Positions 23,043 through 23,735 of a stretch of DNA of 23,735 nt are shown here, one piece after another. The position numbers were made by a program, and so were the translations under genes. Under the pieces are notes generated by a model that worked only from the letters and a program-made list of their open reading frames with translations, did not search any database and was not told where the DNA came from. The stretch's first letter is position 1. Each line of letters opens with the position of its first letter. The stretch covers positions 1 to 23,735 of the forward strand of contig JAFGPY010000287.1 of NCBI GenBank assembly GCA_016935955.1. The letters are read 5' to 3'. This DNA comes from Planctomycetota bacterium (GTDB lineage Bacteria > Planctomycetota > Phycisphaerae > FEN-1346 > JAACEH01).

Positions 23043-23735
23043 ATGCCGCAACGGCCGAACATTCTGGTGATTCTCAATGACGACATGGGCTACAGCGACC
23101 TGGGCTGCTACGGCGGCGAGGCCGAGACGCCCAACCTCGACCGCCTGGCTCACGGCGGCATACGTTTCACGCAGTTCAACAATACGCCGCGCTGCAGTCC
23201 GTCGCGGGCCAGCCTGATGACGGGCCTGCACCCGCACCAGGTGGGCGTCGGCATCCTGACCGGCTACGACGGGCCCGACGGCTACGAGGGCAACCTGAAC
23301 CACAACGGTATCACGATGGCCGAACTGCTGGGGGCCAACGGCTATCGCACCTGCATGTCGGGCAAGTGGCACCTGGTCCGCAACGACTATATCACCGACA
23401 CGACCTGCGACACGTGGCCCTGCCGCCGCGGATTCCAGCACTACTTCGGCACGTTGGCCGGTGCGGGCAACTACTTTTCGCCACGGACCCTGGTGCGCGA
23501 CGACCATTTCATCGACGACGAGGCCCGCGACGATCCGGACTTCTACTATACCGACGCCGTCAGCGACAACGCCGTGGCCTTCATCGACCGGCACTTCGGC
23601 GAGTCGCCCGACGAGCCGCTGTTCCAGTACGTGGCCTACACCGCGCCACACTGGCCGCTGCACGCCAAGGAAGCCGACATCGCCAAGTACAAGGGCCGCT
23701 TTGCCGACGGCTGGGACGTGCTGCGGCGGAAGCGG
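23043..23735 (+). CDS. Sulfatase, N-terminal part only
   Basis: The first 231 codons of a type I (formylglycine-dependent) sulfatase, cut by the window end. It opens MPQRPNILVILNDDMGYSDL, whose D13 and D14 bind the calcium ion. The active-site signature is CSPSR at residues 51-55, with C51 the residue converted to formylglycine by a separate maturase. Further family marks: SRASLMTGLHPHQVGVG, MSGKWHL (catalytic Lys and His) and APHWPLHA. It hydrolyses sulfate esters, probably from a polysaccharide or small aryl sulfate. No signal peptide is visible: the enzyme begins directly with the first core strand, so it is either cytoplasmic or uses another start; GGAGGA at 23032-23037 fixes this ATG well. 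The sulfated substrate cannot be deduced. Confidence 0.93.
   Translation, partial: MPQRPNILVILNDDMGYSDLGCYGGEAETPNLDRLAHGGIRFTQFNNTPRCSPSRASLMTGLHPHQVGVGILTGYDGPDGYEGNLNHNGITMAELLGANGYRTCMSGKWHLVRNDYITDTTCDTWPCRRGFQHYFGTLAGAGNYFSPRTLVRDDHFIDDEARDDPDFYYTDAVSDNAVAFIDRHFGESPDEPLFQYVAYTAPHWPLHAKEADIAKYKGRFADGWDVLRRKR

Noticed and set aside
1..23735. CRISPR arrays, tRNA, rRNA, integrase or phage genes
   Set aside because: I looked for regular direct repeats, cloverleaf-like sequence and recombinase motifs and saw none; the only repeats are short inverted ones.

Overview
The window is about 23.7 kb of GC-rich bacterial DNA. It most likely comes from a member of the Planctomycetota or a related PVC lineage. 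Pointers are a PEP-CTERM secreted protein ending in an Arg-rich tail, a formylglycine-type sulfatase, a secreted right-handed beta-helix protein, a large hydrolase-like protein of a type I associate with that group, Shine-Dalgarno-led genes, and GC-rich palindromic repeats in intergenic gaps. The taxonomic call is an inference from gene content; no rRNA, tRNA or marker gene is present to fix it.

Layout. (1) 1-1421: a truncated exported protein (minus) divergent from an alpha/beta hydrolase (plus). (2) 1422-1598: a short intergenic block holding four hairpins. (3) 1599-5018: two minus-strand genes, a large hydrolase-like protein of 838 aa and a membrane-anchored helical protein. (4) 5019-5617: a non-coding stretch carrying an AT-rich promoter, then a PEP-CTERM protein convergent with a secreted beta-helix protein across a strong hairpin. 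(5) 8030-15965: a five-gene operon for an oligopeptide-type ABC importer (substrate-binding protein, two permeases, two ATPases). (6) 16108-16698: a secreted PEBP/YbhB-type protein. (7) 16712-16859: a MITE/REP-like inverted-repeat element. (8) 16856-21323: minus-strand genes for a hybrid histidine kinase, NAD(P)H-hydrate epimerase and an iron-type alcohol dehydrogenase. (9) 21493-22842: surE convergent with a small NTF2-like membrane protein. (10) 23043-end: a sulfatase cut by the window edge.

How the genes may work together. The beta-helix protein, the hydrolase-like protein and the sulfatase suggest that complex, possibly sulfated, glycans are used. The dipeptide/oligopeptide-class importer in the middle could bring in the oligomeric products, since family 5 binding proteins are known to carry oligosaccharides as well as peptides. 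That link is inferred from neighbourhood only. NnrE and SurE are housekeeping metabolite-repair and nucleotidase functions.

The most unusual object is the 1217-aa substrate-binding protein. It is roughly twice the usual size, has no lipobox, carries a helical module of about 150 residues inserted twice into the binding-protein fold, and begins with a membrane helix followed by two copies of a short ExbD/TolR-like motif. Both duplications can be aligned by eye from the sequence.
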